DNA of 64,000 nt, from NCBI GenBank assembly GCA_028281885.1, contig JANQJA010000008.1:434001-498000 (forward strand). Reading direction: 5' to 3'. Numbering within the stretch: position 1 is the stretch's first letter; each line of letters begins with the position of its first letter. A model generated the notes under the pieces. It was given only the letters and a program-made list of their open reading frames with translations. It was not told the DNA's origin and searched no databases. The position numbers and the translations under genes were made by a program. The DNA comes from Pseudomonadales bacterium (GTDB lineage Bacteria > Pseudomonadota > Gammaproteobacteria > Pseudomonadales > Azotimanducaceae). This document shows positions 44,452-52,574 of the stretch, in pieces.

Positions 44452-44952
44452 CTAGTCGGCTGGCATCAGGGCGACGAGCCGGGAGTCAGCTACCGCAGCG
44501 GTGCGATGTGATGACTCCTTTGCGTAATCCGGATCGTTAATCAGCTCCAGGAAATCTGCCACGCTGTTCCAGCGAACCACGAAGATGGCATCCCATTGCT
44601 CTGTTTCGGGCCCGATAAGCGTCAGCTGCGGACCACCCTGATAGGCAATCGTTCTTTGCGGCGGGCCACCGATATTCCTGATTCGTCGTCCGTATTCGGC
44701 ATAGGCTTCGGCGCCGCTCCAGCCACGTTGACTGAACTCGCTGTCGTCAGCGTATTCGGCCCTGTCCCGGAACCGGAGCATATTGAGCATGTCGATGGGG
44801 GCTTTCTGATCCATGTCGCGGAGCCTTGTCATCAGTTCCGGATGCGGATGAACAAATGTGTGCACATTGATCTCCCTGGCTGGTTCTTCGGCCGTGGTGC
44901 CGAGTGATACAGATAGGCCGAGTATCCATATCCAGTGACGAAGCAATCTCAC
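44452..44952 (-). CDS. Exported DUF1330-like protein
   Basis: The frame is open to 45000, but GTG 44952 overlaps the SDR stop in a GTGA and gives a good signal peptide (MRLLRHWIWILGLSVSLGTTA, then EEPAREI). The mature part (about 145 aa) is a ferredoxin-like DUF1330 or dimeric alpha/beta-barrel domain: PIDMLNMLRFRDRA and the WDAIFVVRWNSVADFLELINDPDY block. Related proteins are small homodimers of unknown function. It is translationally coupled to the SDR gene. Confidence 0.8.
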   Translation of the reverse strand: MRLLRHWIWILGLSVSLGTTAEEPAREINVHTFVHPHPELMTRLRDMDQKAPIDMLNMLRFRDRAEYADDSEFSQRGWSGAEAYAEYGRRIRNIGGPPQRTIAYQGGPQLTLIGPETEQWDAIFVVRWNSVADFLELINDPDYAKESSHRTAAVADSRLVALMPAD

Positions 44953-45719
44953 CGGGCACCCTGGCCATCGTCGATCTTGATGGTGGTTCCGGTCACGCAT
45001 TCAGAGGATGGCGACACCAGATAAAGCAGGGTGCTATCCATCTGGTCCGGGGTCGGGATGCGTTTTCGAGGTGTCTGGTCGGTGCGATCGCCCATACGTT
45101 CCAGCATGCCGTCGAGCATCTCGGATCGAAACATGCCGGGCGCGATCGCGTTGACGTTGATGTTGAATCTTGACCACTCCACGGCCATGGCGTCGGTCAT
45201 TCTTGCAATCGCTGCCTTGGTGGTTGCGTACAGGCCGGAGCCTCCACCCGGACCGACGCGGAAGGCGGCCATGGATGAGATGTTAACAATCCGGCCAGGC
45301 TGTTTTTCGGCAATTAGCCGCTTGGCGAATTCTGTCGCCAGCACCCAGGGACCGATCAGGTTGGTGTTGAAGACCTGGTCCACCAGATCGTCCTCCATTC
45401 GCGCGATGTACTGGGCGTCGGGAATACCGGCGTTGTTCACCAGGATCGTACAGAGGCCGAGCTTTTCCTCTGCTGTCTTGAATGCGGCGCGAATACTGTC
45501 GCGGTCGGTCATGTCGACCCGGACGGGTTCGCAGATTCCGCCTTCGCCACGTATCTCTTCCGCCAGCGCTTCCAGTCGCTCGACCCTGCGTCCAGTGGCT
45601 GCCACCTTGGCGCCGCAGGCGGCCAGCACCTTCGCGAATCTCGCGCCCAGTCCGGACGTTGCCCCCGTCACAAAGGCGACATCGCCCGATAGATCGATTG
45701 AAAACTGTGGCGTCGTCAT
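44949..45719 (-). CDS. Short-chain dehydrogenase/reductase
   Basis: This classical SDR (about 256 aa) has the cofactor motif VTGATSGLG, NNAG, catalytic Ser in VNISSMAA, and the YATTKAA Tyr-Lys pair. The open frame continues to 45755 but ATG 45719 has GGGGAG at a good distance. It oxidises a hydroxyacyl or steroid-like alcohol with NAD(P); the substrate is unknown. It runs divergently from the DsbA-like isomerase pair. Confidence 0.93.
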   Translation of the reverse strand: MTTPQFSIDLSGDVAFVTGATSGLGARFAKVLAACGAKVAATGRRVERLEALAEEIRGEGGICEPVRVDMTDRDSIRAAFKTAEEKLGLCTILVNNAGIPDAQYIARMEDDLVDQVFNTNLIGPWVLATEFAKRLIAEKQPGRIVNISSMAAFRVGPGGGSGLYATTKAAIARMTDAMAVEWSRFNINVNAIAPGMFRSEMLDGMLERMGDRTDQTPRKRIPTPDQMDSTLLYLVSPSSECVTGTTIKIDDGQGAR

Positions 45720-45792
45720 GGTCTCCCCTTTCGTACTTTGGAGGTTAGTGTACATGGTTCATCAAATGGTGCGCTGAGGTACAAGGTGTAGT

Positions 45793-46494
45793 ATGGGTGC
45801 CTCGCTGTGTGAGTTTTGCCCGACGATGAATCCACTGGAATCAGACTCTCCTCTGATTGTGTATGTCGATATCAAGAGCCCCTACGCGTTCGTTGCCATT
45901 GCGCCGACACTGGCACTTGAGACGCGTCATGGCGTGACGTTCGACTGGCGCCCCTGCACGCTCGATATCGCCAGCTATGCGGGCTCGGCTCGCAAGGAAG
46001 AAGGCAAGGTTGTCGAGAGCAGTCGCAGCAGCTCGGCCTGGCGCAGCATCAAATACTCCTATATGGATGCACGTCGCTATGCAAGACGACAGCAGCTTGA
46101 TCTTTACGGCACCGAGAAGATCTGGGATTCAAGTATGGCGAATATCGGAATCCTCTGGGTTTTACAACAGGACCGCCAGCGTCTCGCCAGTTACTTCAAC
46201 GTTGTCTATTCATCCTTCTGGCGGCGTGAGCTGGATATCGAAGATGTTTCAGTGGTGTGTGAGTGCATTGAGAAGGCGGGTGTTAGCGCATCCGGTTTTG
46301 ATTCGTTCCAGCAGGGTGAAGGACGATTGCGGCACGATGACTTGCAGCGGAGGCTGCTGGCCAGCGGGATCTATGGCGTGCCGACCTATGTCATTGAAGG
46401 CAGGCCCTTCTTCGGGCGAGAACATTTGCCCTATATTGACTGGTGCCTGTCGGGCAGGCGAGGGCAGGCGCCTGATATCGCGTATCCGATATGA
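45793..46494 (+). CDS. DsbA-fold 2-hydroxychromene-2-carboxylate isomerase-like protein 1
   Basis: The 233-residue protein has the HCCA-isomerase/kappa-GST-like thioredoxin fold: VYVDIKSPYAFVAIAPTLALE near the N-terminus, with Ser where DsbA has CxxC, and GIYGVPTYVIEGRPFFGREHLPYIDW near the C-terminus. Such enzymes use glutathione in aromatic-ring catabolism. ATG 45793 has AAGGTG 5 nt before it; the ATG at 45826 is an alternative. It overlaps the next isomerase-like gene by 4 bp. Confidence 0.85.
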   Translation: MGASLCEFCPTMNPLESDSPLIVYVDIKSPYAFVAIAPTLALETRHGVTFDWRPCTLDIASYAGSARKEEGKVVESSRSSSAWRSIKYSYMDARRYARRQQLDLYGTEKIWDSSMANIGILWVLQQDRQRLASYFNVVYSSFWRRELDIEDVSVVCECIEKAGVSASGFDSFQQGEGRLRHDDLQRRLLASGIYGVPTYVIEGRPFFGREHLPYIDWCLSGRRGQAPDIAYPI

Positions 46495-47057
46495 ACACCC
46501 TCGACGTCTATATAGACTTCAAGTCGCCGGCTTCCTGGCTGGCCATCGGTCCGACCCGGGCCATGAGCACGGAACTGGACATTGGCCTTCGATGGCTGCC
46601 CTTTGACTCGCGGCAGTATGCGCTCGCTGAAGAAAAACCTGGGGAGACCCGGCGGGAGACGCATTTTCGAATCAGGGAATATGAGCGTCGCCGGGTTCAT
46701 TTGCACTATGCAAGTGTACGGGGAGTTGAGATGTCGTTTCCATCGTCTCCCGGAAGTACACGACGGGCACTGGCGGCCATGCTTGCCCTGGGTAAGGAGT
46801 GTGACGCCTTCCTGGATGCAGCATTCCTGGCCTATTGGCGGGATCACGCGGACCTTGACGATGAAGGTGTGGTGGACGACCTGCTAAAGGAGTGCGGTGT
46901 CACGAACCTCACGATATCCATGAGCGCACTTGATCGAGCATTGGATGAGGCAGATCAGCGGGATGTGATTGACGCGCCGACCTATCTGCTCGGCGAAGAG
47001 CGCTTTCTGGGTCGTGAGCATCTTCCACTGCTTCGGGAGAGATTACTGAGGGCTTGA
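46491..47057 (+). CDS. DsbA-fold 2-hydroxychromene-2-carboxylate isomerase-like protein 2
   Basis: The 188-residue partner of the preceding gene starts with VYIDFKSPASWLAIGPT and ends with DAPTYLLGEERFLGREHLPLL, the same pattern but about 45 residues shorter. The ATGA overlap shows translational coupling, so the two probably form a heterodimer or act on the same compound. It is convergent with a membrane glycosyltransferase (12 bp gap). Confidence 0.8.
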   Translation: MNTLDVYIDFKSPASWLAIGPTRAMSTELDIGLRWLPFDSRQYALAEEKPGETRRETHFRIREYERRRVHLHYASVRGVEMSFPSSPGSTRRALAAMLALGKECDAFLDAAFLAYWRDHADLDDEGVVDDLLKECGVTNLTISMSALDRALDEADQRDVIDAPTYLLGEERFLGREHLPLLRERLLRA

Positions 47058-47069
47058 ATAACTCCCTGA

Positions 47070-48749
47070 TTATTTTCGTGAGACGGCGAATACGTGCTGG
47101 TAATCGAGCGGCGTCTGACGGCCTTTGTAGGTGATGAAACGAAGCTTGCCGGGCTGACCGCTGCAACGAAAAGCCTGTTCGAAGAGCTGCAGGGGCAGGT
47201 CAGTATCTTTGACTGGCGTGATGTGTCTTGGCCCACTTTGAATGCAGTTGCGTGTGTCTTCGACCCGTCTGACGACATCGTCGATTGACCGGCCATAGGT
47301 CATCGCGTGGTAGTCCTCACCGAGGGACGAGAAGAAAACGTTCAGTTCGAAGTCTTCACGAAACCTGGCTCTGACCAGGCCATTGGCGTCGTATGAAAAG
47401 AAGTCCGGAATCAGGTAAACACGATGATCTTGCAGTAACTCGTCGACCTCTGCCCGCAGGACCTCATAGCCTTCTGCCGTGAGGTCAGGTTTGTGCGTTC
47501 GACAGGGCGCACCCGTGTTAAAGCGGGCAATCGGGCAGTTGTCCATGCCCAGCAATAGAGAGTCCGCCGCTAGTTGCTCGCCGAGCTTGCCGTAGTAGCT
47601 GACCTGGGGCGACATTCGTTGTCGGTATTCGACGGTGGGGTGCACATACATGATCTGTAGCGTACCGATGATGATTGCAATGAACGTCAGCCCCGCGGGC
47701 ACCAGTCTGGCGAATGTCTTTTTCCGAGCGATCAGCTCAAGGAGGATCTTACAGCCGTCGGCAAACAGCGGCGCGAGAAACATGATTGCCGGCGCATAGT
47801 GACGCATCTGGCTGACAGTGGTATTCGACAGAAACACGAACATGATCAGGAACTGCAACAGGTAAAGTGCCTTGACGAAGTTCGTTGTTCGAATCGCCAC
47901 AGCTGCTGACACGAGGAAAATAAAGTAGACAGGAAACAGGTAGAGAATCGCTTCGTGCCAGAAGGAAACACCGCGGGCCTGAAGAGGCGAGAAGGGGCCA
48001 AGAAACTGGCCCATGTAGGGCGAACTTGCCATGACGAGGAAATCGCTGAAGCGGGATGGGTGAACGAGTCCGATGATGCCAACGCCTGCAGCCAGGATCA
48101 GTGCACAACCCAGCGAGCGTAGTATGGCGCGCGGTGAGAAGAACTCGCTGAGCGATGACGGCCGGTGACGATAGTAGTGCATTAAAGAAAGCAGCAAGGG
48201 GGCAGCAACGAGCGAGATCTCTTTCAGCAGCAGCGAGATGCCGAACACGATACCGGCGGCGAATATCCAGCCGAGATGACTGGCGCGGCCGATTATCACG
48301 AGGCTGAGTGCGAGTGGTGCGAGGCAGGTAAAGTCTTCCTTCAGGTGGGTAGACGTGATCACTGATGCAGGTGCTGTGACCACGAGTATTGTTGCGACGA
48401 CGGCGACCGGGCGTGAGAAGTCTCGTTTGATCAGGAAGTAGTAGATGACCGCGAAAGCTGTGATGGCGGCAACCGATATGACTTTGAAGCCGAGGCCGCC
48501 AAGGTGCACGACCGGAAAATAGTAGAGGTAGGTGTTTGCCAGGCGATAGCCGCCTGGATCGCCATCACCGCGATGTGCTTTGAGGATGTCCGCGAAATAG
48601 CCGAAGGTATCGAGGAAGTAAGGCGCGGACTGCGTATATATCGAGAAATAGCATAGTGTCGCCAGCGCCAGGGTGGATGCAATCGCAGAATCCAGGGGGA
48701 AGGTTCGCCTCCTGGCAGAGTGGCTGGCCAGACCCTGGCCGTTGTTCAT
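47070..48749 (-). CDS. GT-C type polytopic glycosyltransferase
   Basis: The 559-residue protein has about ten to twelve membrane helices in the first 350 residues. The ArnT/PMT-like loop has acidic residues (FLDTFGYFADILKA) and the helix STHLKEDFTCLAPLALS. A soluble C-terminal domain (about 365-559) follows. Family proteins move sugars from polyprenyl phosphate to an acceptor at the outer face of the membrane. It is downstream of the GT2 gene on the same strand and separated from it by a duplicated 28-bp segment. Acceptor unknown. Confidence 0.75.
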   Translation of the reverse strand: MNNGQGLASHSARRRTFPLDSAIASTLALATLCYFSIYTQSAPYFLDTFGYFADILKAHRGDGDPGGYRLANTYLYYFPVVHLGGLGFKVISVAAITAFAVIYYFLIKRDFSRPVAVVATILVVTAPASVITSTHLKEDFTCLAPLALSLVIIGRASHLGWIFAAGIVFGISLLLKEISLVAAPLLLSLMHYYRHRPSSLSEFFSPRAILRSLGCALILAAGVGIIGLVHPSRFSDFLVMASSPYMGQFLGPFSPLQARGVSFWHEAILYLFPVYFIFLVSAAVAIRTTNFVKALYLLQFLIMFVFLSNTTVSQMRHYAPAIMFLAPLFADGCKILLELIARKKTFARLVPAGLTFIAIIIGTLQIMYVHPTVEYRQRMSPQVSYYGKLGEQLAADSLLLGMDNCPIARFNTGAPCRTHKPDLTAEGYEVLRAEVDELLQDHRVYLIPDFFSYDANGLVRARFREDFELNVFFSSLGEDYHAMTYGRSIDDVVRRVEDTRNCIQSGPRHITPVKDTDLPLQLFEQAFRCSGQPGKLRFITYKGRQTPLDYQHVFAVSRK

Positions 48750-48813
48750 GATAAGCAGATCATGACAGGAAGTTCATGGCGGCAAGTTCATAATAAGCAA
48801 ATCATGACAGGAA
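48744..48813. repeat. 42-bp-period imperfect tandem duplication at a gene junction
   Basis: A 28-bp segment at 48744-48771 recurs with two mismatches at 48786-48813. It spans the stop of the GT2 gene and the start of the membrane glycosyltransferase gene. A further short ATGAAC copy lies between the two units on the minus strand. This looks like a recent slippage duplication that created extra start-like codons. Confidence 0.6.
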
Positions 48814-49542
48814 CCGCTTGCCGATCAGTACTTCACGTAGCATTGCCAGCCCAAGCTTCCAGACCAGTGTGGCGGTTCTGGCCGATGCACGGTAGGTGCC
48901 GTAAAACCGCGGCTGTTCCGTGGTGCCGAATTCCTTGACGCTGATGGCCATCTTGGCCGCTCGGATGGTGCTTTGCAGTTCAATCTCATGGAACTGGGCG
49001 TCGAGCCGCATCTGTCGCAAGGTTTCTGTCCTGAACCCCCGAAAGCCATTGATTGCGTCAACCACTCGACCACCCCACCAGGCCCGCACGATGAGTCCGC
49101 CGAGGATCCCCAGACACTTACGTAGCCGGAAGGGATCGTCGGTATCGTCTGAATCGGCGCCGTCGATGAGGTAACGACCCGCAACCACCATCTCATATCC
49201 TTCCTGCAGATAGGTCAGCATTCGAGGAAGGTCTGCGGGGTCCTCGTTCCCGTCGGTGCTGAAGAAGATGACGAGGTCAGTGTCGATGCGAGAAGCCGCG
49301 AGTTGAAACGCGGCTCCTCTGCCTCGTAGCTCCTGAATCCAGACGGGTATTTCATGTTCGGCGTACACATCCAGTGTCCCGTCGGTGGACCCTGGATCAA
49401 TACCGATGACAAAGTCGAAGGTATCGAGCGCTATGCCCTCGAGCAGGTGCCGGAGGTTGTCGCATTCATCATAAGATAGCAGCACCAGTGCACAGGTTGG
49501 TTGAGGCTCCGCCGATGATCTATTTGGTGCAATCGACTCCAC
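48802..49542 (-). CDS. GT2-family glycosyltransferase
   Basis: The 246-residue protein is a GT-A type family 2 enzyme: ALVLLSYDECDNLRHLLEGI, the donor-binding DPGSTDGT, and a DG-type metal motif in FFSTDGNEDPADLP. It is shorter than most GT2 members and has no clear membrane helix. It probably makes a polyprenyl-phosphate sugar, as dolichol-phosphate mannose synthases do, supplying the GT-C enzyme encoded downstream. Start is GTG 49542; the ribosome-binding site is weak. Confidence 0.85.
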   Translation of the reverse strand: MESIAPNRSSAEPQPTCALVLLSYDECDNLRHLLEGIALDTFDFVIGIDPGSTDGTLDVYAEHEIPVWIQELRGRGAAFQLAASRIDTDLVIFFSTDGNEDPADLPRMLTYLQEGYEMVVAGRYLIDGADSDDTDDPFRLRKCLGILGGLIVRAWWGGRVVDAINGFRGFRTETLRQMRLDAQFHEIELQSTIRAAKMAISVKEFGTTEQPRFYGTYRASARTATLVWKLGLAMLREVLIGKRFLS

Positions 49543-49579
49543 GGAGCAACGAGCGCAATCGATGATCGATTACTGCTTT

Positions 49580-49590
49580 CCTGATTAATC
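49580..49590. repeat. CCTGATTAATC, first of three copies
   Basis: This 11-mer, with palindromic core GATTAATC, also occurs at 56512-56522 and 63101-63111. Two copies lie in promoter regions (GT2/PPOX; purU) and one at the end of the GST gene. A regulator site is possible but unproven. Confidence 0.2.
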
Positions 49591-49698
49591 TAGGTGTCCT
49601 GAACTTACCTGCACCATAAAGTTGAGTCAACGCGAGCCTCTGCTTTCCTGGTGCAAGCATGGTAACTTGGCTCTGAAGTTTCCTGACGGTGACACAAT

Positions 49699-50172
49699 AT
49701 GCCTTCACGCAGAGATATGATCAGCATGACAGATGCTGAGGTGAGGGATTACCTCGCCAGCCAGCAGACAGTGATTATTGTTTCCAACGGACGCAACGGA
49801 TATCCCCATCCGATGCCCATGTGGTATTACTCCGATGAAGATTGTGTCACGCATTGCACGACATTCGGCAAGAGCCAGAAGGTCCTGAATCTTCGTCGCG
49901 ACCCCCGTTGCACGCTACTGGTGGAAAGCGGTACCCGCTACGATCAGCTGCGCTCAGTCATGATCTATTCTGAAGCTGAAGTGATTGATGACTATGAAAG
50001 GGTTCGCGACTGTCTGGTCAACGTCAGTTGCAAAGGCCGTGATGTCGATGATGAAGAACGCGCCAGGATTCGCGAGCGTGTCGCGAACAACGCTAAAAAA
50101 AGAGTGTTGCTGCGGTTTCAGCCTCACTCCGTTGTGAGCTGGGACCACAGTAAACTTGGTGGACGCTACTGA
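49699..50172 (+). CDS. Pyridoxamine 5'-phosphate oxidase-fold (PPOX) family protein
   Basis: The 157-residue split-barrel protein has VIIVSNGRNGYPHPMPMWYYSDED, TFGKSQKVLNLRRDPRCTLLVE and a C-terminal PHSVVSWDHSKL. The pattern fits the PPOX-class proteins that bind F420 or FMN. An internal ATG at 49717 is an alternative start. The 156 bp upstream, shared with the divergent GT2 gene, hold no clear promoter but do contain the palindrome-bearing CCTGATTAATC. The cofactor is undecided. Confidence 0.85.
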   Translation: MPSRRDMISMTDAEVRDYLASQQTVIIVSNGRNGYPHPMPMWYYSDEDCVTHCTTFGKSQKVLNLRRDPRCTLLVESGTRYDQLRSVMIYSEAEVIDDYERVRDCLVNVSCKGRDVDDEERARIRERVANNAKKRVLLRFQPHSVVSWDHSKLGGRY

Positions 50173-50262
50173 TGGGCCTGCCTTTTCACGTTCAATCCTG
50201 ATCACTTGCGCACCGGCTTTCACAAGTCGGCCAGGGCAGGCTGTGACGCGGAAATCTCGCCG

Positions 50263-50988
50263 TTAGTTGAGATGACGCCTGAACATTGAATGCACGTACT
50301 CCCAGTGTTTCTCAGAGGCGATGCGATGATACCGCTCGCCCTGGGGTGCATAGCCGTGTAGCGCATCCTCGAAGAAATCGAGCGTGTAGTTCACACCGGC
50401 TTCGTTGAGTGCGGACTTCATGATCTCAAGTTCTTCGCGGGTTGCGGTGGGGTCGTTGTCGGCCCAGCCGAAATAGACTTCTGCCTTGATCTGATCCAGA
50501 TGCTTGTGAGGCGAATCTTCGCTGTCATTGACCAGCCAGGCTCCGTGTACCGAAGCGACGGCGCCGCACTTCTCCGGTATTCGTTGTGCCAGCGCCAGCA
50601 CCAGCGGTCCGCTCATGCAGAATCCGACGGCACCGAACTTTTTCGTTGTGTCAGCGTTGCTGTCTTTCTCGGCGTAAGCCAGCATCGCTTCGGCATCCGG
50701 GAGGATGCCGGCTCTGGTCACTGATTGCATGAATTCACGACGGTCGTGCATGTCTTCGTCGCTGGCACCGAACTCACGATACGGGCTGTTTCTGTAGTAG
50801 AGGAAGGGCATCATGACGTAGTAACCGGCCGTCGCCAGGCGTGATGCCATATCCTTCAAAGCGGGACGAATGCCGGGGGCATCCATCAGGTAGAGCACAA
50901 CAGGATGGGGGCCGTCCGTTTCCGGATGGTAGATGAACGTCGACATGGTGCCGTCCGGCGTCGTGATATCAACCTGTTGTTCGTGCAT
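50263..50988 (-). CDS. Dienelactone hydrolase-family protein
   Basis: The product is about 241 residues. It starts at ATG 50988 after AAGGAGG; the frame upstream to 51066 is not needed. It is an alpha/beta hydrolase of the DLH type with nucleophile motif FCMSGP (usual GxCxGG with Cys; here Cys-Met-Ser), an Asp in WADNDPT, and a C-terminal His in ALHGYAPQGERY. Both Cys and Ser are near the elbow, so the nucleophile should be checked. It may open enol-lactones in aromatic catabolism. Confidence 0.85.
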   Translation of the reverse strand: MHEQQVDITTPDGTMSTFIYHPETDGPHPVVLYLMDAPGIRPALKDMASRLATAGYYVMMPFLYYRNSPYREFGASDEDMHDRREFMQSVTRAGILPDAEAMLAYAEKDSNADTTKKFGAVGFCMSGPLVLALAQRIPEKCGAVASVHGAWLVNDSEDSPHKHLDQIKAEVYFGWADNDPTATREELEIMKSALNEAGVNYTLDFFEDALHGYAPQGERYHRIASEKHWEYVHSMFRRHLN

Positions 50989-51105
50989 CGAGATGCCTCC
51001 TTGAAGTTTTACGGTCGCGTTGGCGCAGCATAACGTAGCCGGGTGTAATAGTTGACCCCATATCACACTCGCGTCGGCTGGTTCAGGCCACTATCATCAC
51101 AGGTC

Positions 51106-52509
51106 ATGTCGAAGTTTTCGTCGGACAGCAATCCAGATCAGCAGTCGCCGTCTCAGGGCTGGATGCTGCTTTTGGTCCTGAGTCTTCTGGTCACGTATCT
51201 GATCCCGGATCTCGTGACGCCCTCGATGGAACTTGATGGCGTCATCTATGCTGGTATCGCTAACGCTTCTGCTGAGGGGTATGGCAGCTTCTGGTTTCCC
51301 CCAAATTTCGAGGCTGCGTCGCCCAGCTTTCACGATCATCCGCCGGTGGGTCTGTGGTTGTTGGCTCAATGGTTCGGGTTGCTTGGCGGGGCGTTCTGGG
51401 TCGAACGGCTCTTTCTGCTGCTGACTATCCTTGGATGCTGTGGTCTGCTGGCGGGCCATTGGCGCTATTTACAATCCAGCGGGCAGTTACCATGGTCCGG
51501 CGGCTCGTGGTGGCCTGTGCTGATTTTTGTGCTGATGCCGGTCAGTACCAGTGTGTTGAAGAACAATCCATTGGAAGCATTGTTGACGCTTGTCACACTG
51601 GTGACAGTGTTGCTGGCCTGGTGGGTGCGTTTGTCTATAGCAGGGCACGTCCTTGTTGGGCTCGGTGTCCTTGTCGCTATTGGCACGAAGGGGCCGGTGG
51701 GATTGTTTCCGCTGGTGGCACCAATGGTGCTGGCAGTGATTGGCGATCACGGCCTGCGGCGGGGTATGTTGAATAGTCTCGTGGCGACGATAACAGTGGC
51801 GCTGGTGATTGCTGGCTTGCTATTGCATGAGGATGCCGGAACTCATTTGTCGCGATACTGGGACGCCCAGATCGTCGCTTCGCTGACCGGTCAGCGGCAG
51901 ATAGAGCATGGTCGGTTTTATCTGCTGGGTCAGCTCGGGCTGAATGTTGGCGTTGCCGCGTTGGTTGCATTGTTGCCGGCAATCTGGATGCGAAGGCTCC
52001 GGCTGCCAAGGGTCTTCTGGGTCTATCTCTGTCTGGGTCTGGCGGCGTCCTTGCCATTACTTCTGAGCCCCAGACAGTATCGCCACTATCTGCTGCCGTC
52101 GCTGCCTTACTTTGCTGTTTGCCTGGCGATGATCGCACCACCTGTGATCGAGAGGGTCAGGGCGACCTATGTTCAGACGATCGTGATGATGGTTCTGGTG
52201 GTTTGCTGCTGGCGCGGGTTCACGCTTTTTGGTGAGCCGGGCAAGGATCGAGTGAAACTCGCGACGGCAGAGGCGATCGCGTCCCTGGGGGAGCGAGGTG
52301 CCATCGTATTCTGCCAACCTTCACTCGATATTCGTGCGTATCTGTTCCGCTATCAGGGTATTGCTTCCGATGTGAGTCAGGAGAACGAGAGTAACGAAGG
52401 CCTTTTTATCTGCAATGAGCCAGGAGCAGATAATCTTCTGCTGATTGCTATCTTGCCGGACGGAACCCGGGCCTGGAAAAGGAATATCAACTTAATGGAT
52501 GACCGGTGA
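51106..52509 (+). CDS. ArnT/PMT-like membrane glycosyltransferase
   Basis: This membrane protein (about 467 aa from ATG 51106) has an acidic pair after the first helix (MELDGVIYAGIANASAEG), the HDHPPVGLWLLAQWFG segment and about ten helices, as in ArnT and related glycosyltransferases of the PMT superfamily. It lies near another GT-C gene and a GT2 gene. Its 3' end overlaps the open frame of the SMP-30-like gene but ends before that gene's GTG start at 52575. Confidence 0.8.
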   Translation: MSKFSSDSNPDQQSPSQGWMLLLVLSLLVTYLIPDLVTPSMELDGVIYAGIANASAEGYGSFWFPPNFEAASPSFHDHPPVGLWLLAQWFGLLGGAFWVERLFLLLTILGCCGLLAGHWRYLQSSGQLPWSGGSWWPVLIFVLMPVSTSVLKNNPLEALLTLVTLVTVLLAWWVRLSIAGHVLVGLGVLVAIGTKGPVGLFPLVAPMVLAVIGDHGLRRGMLNSLVATITVALVIAGLLLHEDAGTHLSRYWDAQIVASLTGQRQIEHGRFYLLGQLGLNVGVAALVALLPAIWMRRLRLPRVFWVYLCLGLAASLPLLLSPRQYRHYLLPSLPYFAVCLAMIAPPVIERVRATYVQTIVMMVLVVCCWRGFTLFGEPGKDRVKLATAEAIASLGERGAIVFCQPSLDIRAYLFRYQGIASDVSQENESNEGLFICNEPGADNLLLIAILPDGTRAWKRNINLMDDR

Positions 52510-52574
52510 CTGGTATATATTGTCGGCGCCAGAAATGGTCCGATGCCAATAACTGTTCGAATGGGGGGATTGAA

